Translations under genes and position numbers: made by a program
Shown here: positions 60,845 to 64,000 of the stretch, piece after piece
Layout of the letters: every line of letters starts with the position of its first letter
How positions within the stretch are numbered: the first letter of the stretch is position 1
DNA from: Blastomyces gilchristii SLH14081
Taxonomy: Eukaryota > Ascomycota > Eurotiomycetes > Onygenales > Ajellomycetaceae
NCBI RefSeq assembly: GCF_000003855.2
Contig: NW_003101677.1
Span: 1,943,912 to 2,007,911 of the forward strand
Direction: 5' to 3'
DNA: 64,000 bases
The notes under the pieces: model-generated
Database searches by the model: none
Told to the model about the DNA's origin: nothing
Seen by the model: only the letters and a program-made list of their open reading frames with translations

Positions 60845-62330
60845 AGAAGCTAGCTGACTCTAATTCATCTTGTATAAGCTCAGATTATTCCCAGTCATTT
60901 TCATTAATATAGTTATAAAGTGATATATTCTCTTTCTCTGAATCTGAATCTGATGAGTTTTGAAAGAGAATTCTCATAAAAGCTTAATATTTTTTCTCAA
61001 AAGAATTTGCTGTATATGATTTATTCTGAAACTTATATTCTAAGACTGAAAGATTTGCTACACTTCTTGTTTTAGTATAGTTAAAGGTCTTAAAAACTTT
61101 CTTTTCTTATACTTCTTTAAGACATTTATTTCAGCAGTCTGTTTTAGCTCTTTTATTATCTGAAAAATATTCATTTCTGACAGCTTTGAACTCTTTATCA
61201 GATATTATATCATTCTTTTAATCTCTTCTAACAGTAGCTAATTATTTTCTTTTAGATGTGATATTCTTATTTTATCAAGATTTGAAATACTCAGAAGACT
61301 TTCTCTTTGAAATATTATCTCTAACACTTGTTAGAACAATAGATGTAATGAGCTTCACTCTATTCTCAAGCATTTCATTTGAGATATCTTGATCAGGATT
61401 TCAATATAGCTCACTCTTCTTTTCAGATTTTAATAGTTTTATACTTTTTTCAACTGCTTTTTAATCAGCTTTTTCAAAGTTAAACTGATTAGAGACAGGA
61501 GGATTTTCACTGATTTGTTTTTCACTCAGTTTAATATTAAATTGAATAATCTTATGATCTGATTCTGATGTCTCATTTAAATTAATAAATCAGTTTACAA
61601 GTTCTTTTTTCATTAGATTTTATAATATAAAGATTAGATTTATAATAGACTTCTGTTTCATGTCTTTTCTAATGAATGTTTATTAATCAGACTTGTTAAC
61701 TAAATCTATTGAATGCTCAAAGATTTATTTAACTAGATTATCTACTCTTACTACTCTTTTACATTCTGAATTTTATCAGAGATAATATGCATTGAAATCT
61801 CCTGCAATTATAGAGTTTCTTAGTATAGTTATGTTCAGAAATTCTCTATTAATTATTCAGATATTGTTATTTTTCTTCAATGACTTTTCATTATAGATAT
61901 TTATAAGCTGTATAGTATTAAACTTATTCTCTTTATCTATAATATCATCTATCAGAATATCAGAGTCAGATATAATATTAAATCTTAGATTAAATTGATA
62001 TCTTAATCTCTTTCTTTCATAGATCACTACTCTTGACTTTATCTCAAACTTTTAAGATAGAAAGCAGTAGTAGCTTGAATAAGAAATAATGTATTTTTAC
62101 TCAGCATCAAAATTTGATTTCTGAAGCAGTATAAAATTAACTTTTTATTTAAATACAATTTGAAGACAAGAATAAATATAATTTGAGTTTCTATTCACAT
62201 TATTTTGAATAAATGTGATTTTGAAAGACTTTTTAAACTTTTTTTATTGTTTTTATTATATATTTATACTAAAACAGAGTAGAGACAGAGTAGAATCTAA
62301 TCACTATTATCAGATAGTAGATTATAACTA
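60845..62330 (-). pseudogene. LINE-E: ORF2 N-terminal part (endonuclease)
   Basis: Same orientation as 53030-55083. Endonuclease motifs are readable on the minus strand near 61540-61560 (Ser-Asp-His region, partly mutated) and 61770-61810 (Asp-Phe-Asn region). The ORF2 start is near 62200, where T-rich sequence marks the ORF1/ORF2 junction. Confidence 0.8.
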
Positions 62331-63326
62331 TTTTGAAAAGTGGAAACCTCAACTGCTTACATTATATCTAGTTTATTATCAGAGTCATTTCTTAATTCTA
62401 TAATCAAAACAGAAGTTTGAGAATTCAAATTCTATTTACATTTAACTGAAGAATTAAAGTTTGAAGATTTAGATAGTTAAGAGTTTCTTCTTTTTAAGCT
62501 TACAGTTGTAGATTTACTGACTTGACTATTCTTTTCAGTTCTAGATTTACTTTGAGCTTCATCTTTACTACAGTTCTTTTGAGTTCTTGAAGTAAATATA
62601 CATTCTTTTGAGCTAGATGCATGTTTTTCTTTGCAATTAGAGTAGTTAAGCAGAGTATATTAACATATTTCATCTCTTTTTAAGTATGTTTCACATTTAT
62701 ACTTACTAGTTTTGTAATCTCTAGCACACAATGCATATTTTAAGTCTCTAAAATAAGAGATTGCAAAGTATTCATATCTTTGACAGTTTGAATACTGTGT
62801 TTGAGCTTTGAGATTTATTCTTGAGTCTTTATATTTACAAACTCTCATTTTCAAACCTGCTACTCTTACTTCAGAGATCTTTGACTATTCAAGTGTCTTT
62901 GTATATACTAGAACAGAGGCATTTCTTCTGCTTTGTCTGAACTCAATTGAATTTAGTTATACAGACTCTTTTCTCAGTTGAATAGAGTTGTATTCTTCTA
63001 ATTCATTTTTGAGAAGTATCATTTCTTCTTCACAGTCAAAAATTTCAACTGAAATATTATAAAGAATGATTTTATCTCACTTTTCATTTCTCTCTGATAG
63101 AATTATTGTGTTTAACAAAGATTCTACTGCTGATTTCCAGAGATTCTTATTCTGAATAAGGAATTCCGCACTGAATTCAGGTATTATAGTCAGAATAATG
63201 AAGTTTTCAAAGAAGAATGACTCAATTGAAGCTATAACTGGTTTTTGAACTTTAATATTAGTCATTAACTGAGAAAAGAACTGCTGATTGATTTTATTTC
63301 TAATTCTGAAAATGAGATTTAAGTTT
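62331..63326 (-). pseudogene. LINE-E ORF1 remnant
   Basis: A minus-strand homologue of 24130-25130. Zinc-knuckle segment at 62660-62854, with CxxC-type pairs partly changed to Tyr. A further conserved block is at 63077-63265. It ends near 63326 at SINE-3. Confidence 0.78.
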
Positions 63327-63776
63327 CAGATCTTATCTTATCTAGATTCTTACTAGATCTGAAGTATTCTAATCAGATAGTTTTTCAATATTAATTCTCT
63401 GAAAGTGAGTATCTAGAGTAAGAGAGATAAGATCTGATTAGTTAAGCTTGATAATAATTCACTGTTCTGCAGATGTTCTAGATCTTAATCACTCTAGTAC
63501 TAATCTAACTTAAAGTGTCTGAGAAGCTGTTAACTCTAAGATCAGTGAGAATTAGTGCCTGAGAACTCTCAGAATGAATATTTTAAGCTTGATAATAATT
63601 TACTATAGTGCATCTGAGAGTTCTCAGTACTGTTTTATAACTTAACAGTGAAAGCTGTGATTAAGATGACTCTTGCAGAGTTTGAGCCTGCTCCCTCTTA
63701 ACATTTATTCCCCGGAGAGAAGGCCGCTAATTAAGGCTTCATAATAGCGTAGTTAATTACTACGCCACCGGGACAA
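63327..63776 (-). mobile_element. SINE-3 with tRNA-like head
   Basis: About 450 bp. The minus-strand start GTTGTCCCGGTGGCGTAG at 63776 parallels the SINE-1 head. A-box-like stretch at about 63748-63768, weakened B box at about 63675-63691. The head keeps CG/CC while the body is AT-rich. A TTAAGCTTGATAATAATT motif occurs twice (near 63441 and 63584). The left flank is LINE ORF1 and the right flank Gypsy-A RNase H, with no target duplication. Confidence 0.65.
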
Positions 63777-64000
63777 CTTCTTATAATTATACACTGTCTA
63801 GAAGAATGTAACTCTGAACTTCAAAGTGTCTTTAAATTTGAGATAATCACAGATTATAAGAATCTTAAGCATTTCACAATCATCTATAAGCTTACTGAAT
63901 ATTAGATGCAATGATTTAAGCTATTAAGCTGTTTTCATTTCACTATATACTATCATCTCAGCAGTCAGAACTCAATGACAGATACTCTCTTATAATGGAA
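63777..64000 (+). pseudogene. Gypsy-A RNase H fragment
   Basis: Matches the RNase H to linker region of G1 (about 14950-15175). It begins at the conserved CTTCTTATAATTATA stretch and runs off the window. Stops present. Confidence 0.8.

Noticed and set aside
63675..63776. Possible tRNA gene near the right end
   Set aside because: The B box is degraded and the arms do not pair. It parallels the SINE-1 head.
1..64000. A variant genetic code in which TGA means Trp
   Set aside because: TGA does often replace Trp codons, but TAA and TAG replace Gln codons too, catalytic residues are lost and sister copies show the C-to-T changes. Mutation explains all of it.
1..64000. Mitochondrial or bacterial origin suggested by the high AT content
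   Set aside because: The content is nuclear-type LINE, Ty3/Gypsy, hAT and SINE elements with target duplications. There are no ribosome-binding sites, operons or mitochondrial genes.

Overview
The window is a nested, heavily mutated block of transposable elements from a fungal nuclear genome, most likely a filamentous ascomycete. I see no intact host gene, rRNA, tRNA or CRISPR. Evidence for a fungus is the element set: a LINE encoding endonuclease, reverse transcriptase (RT) and RNase H (Tad1/I-like), two families of chromodomain Ty3/Gypsy elements, a 506-bp hAT-like MITE and tRNA-headed SINEs. All have been riddled with C-to-T/G-to-A changes that turned Trp, Arg and Gln codons into stops. 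Short open frames across the window are surviving pieces of these ORFs or chance frames in AT-rich DNA.

Layout. A + strand LINE (LINE-D) covers 1-640 and resumes at 27421. Between the halves sits a minus-strand LINE composite (641-27420) with a 13-bp target duplication at its ends. The composite holds MITE-1 (896-1401), LINE-B (5532-9817), a SINE-like segment (9818-10566) and two complete Gypsy-A copies: G1 (11433-17658, with MITE-2 in its 3' LTR) and G2 (17885-23635). LINE-D (27421-37733) is split by a third complete Gypsy-A, G3 (31253-36953). From 37734 to 38450 lies a SINE/LINE chimera and a Gypsy scrap. A minus-strand Gypsy-A (G5) runs from 38451. It was invaded by SINE-1 (41655-49276), which was itself invaded by a complete element of a second family, Gypsy-B (41809-49051). 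Then come SINE-2 (50698-50875), a further Gypsy-A piece G6 with MITE-3, and LINE-E (from 53030) with MITE-4 and a 3'-truncated Gypsy-A, G4 (55461-60844). The window ends with the 5' part of LINE-E (60845-63326), SINE-3 (63327-63776) and a Gypsy-A scrap.

Main points. (1) C-to-T change here favours CpC and CpG over the CpA preference of classical Neurospora RIP. (2) Mutation load falls at the outer edges of the repeats: outer LTR tips keep CpG/CpC where the inner LTR tips of the same element have lost them. (3) Gypsy-B carries, between pol and its 3' LTR and antisense to it, a GC-rich stretch that looks like a captured, intron-containing gene. (4) Target duplications for G1, G2, G3, Gypsy-B, SINE-1, the 641-27420 LINE and MITEs 1-3 are readable, so insertion order can be worked out. 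Several SINE copies lie at junctions whose flanks do not match, which suggests ectopic recombination or template switching.

All coordinates come from reading by eye. Internal domain limits are approximate, while element ends with target duplications are exact to within a base or so.
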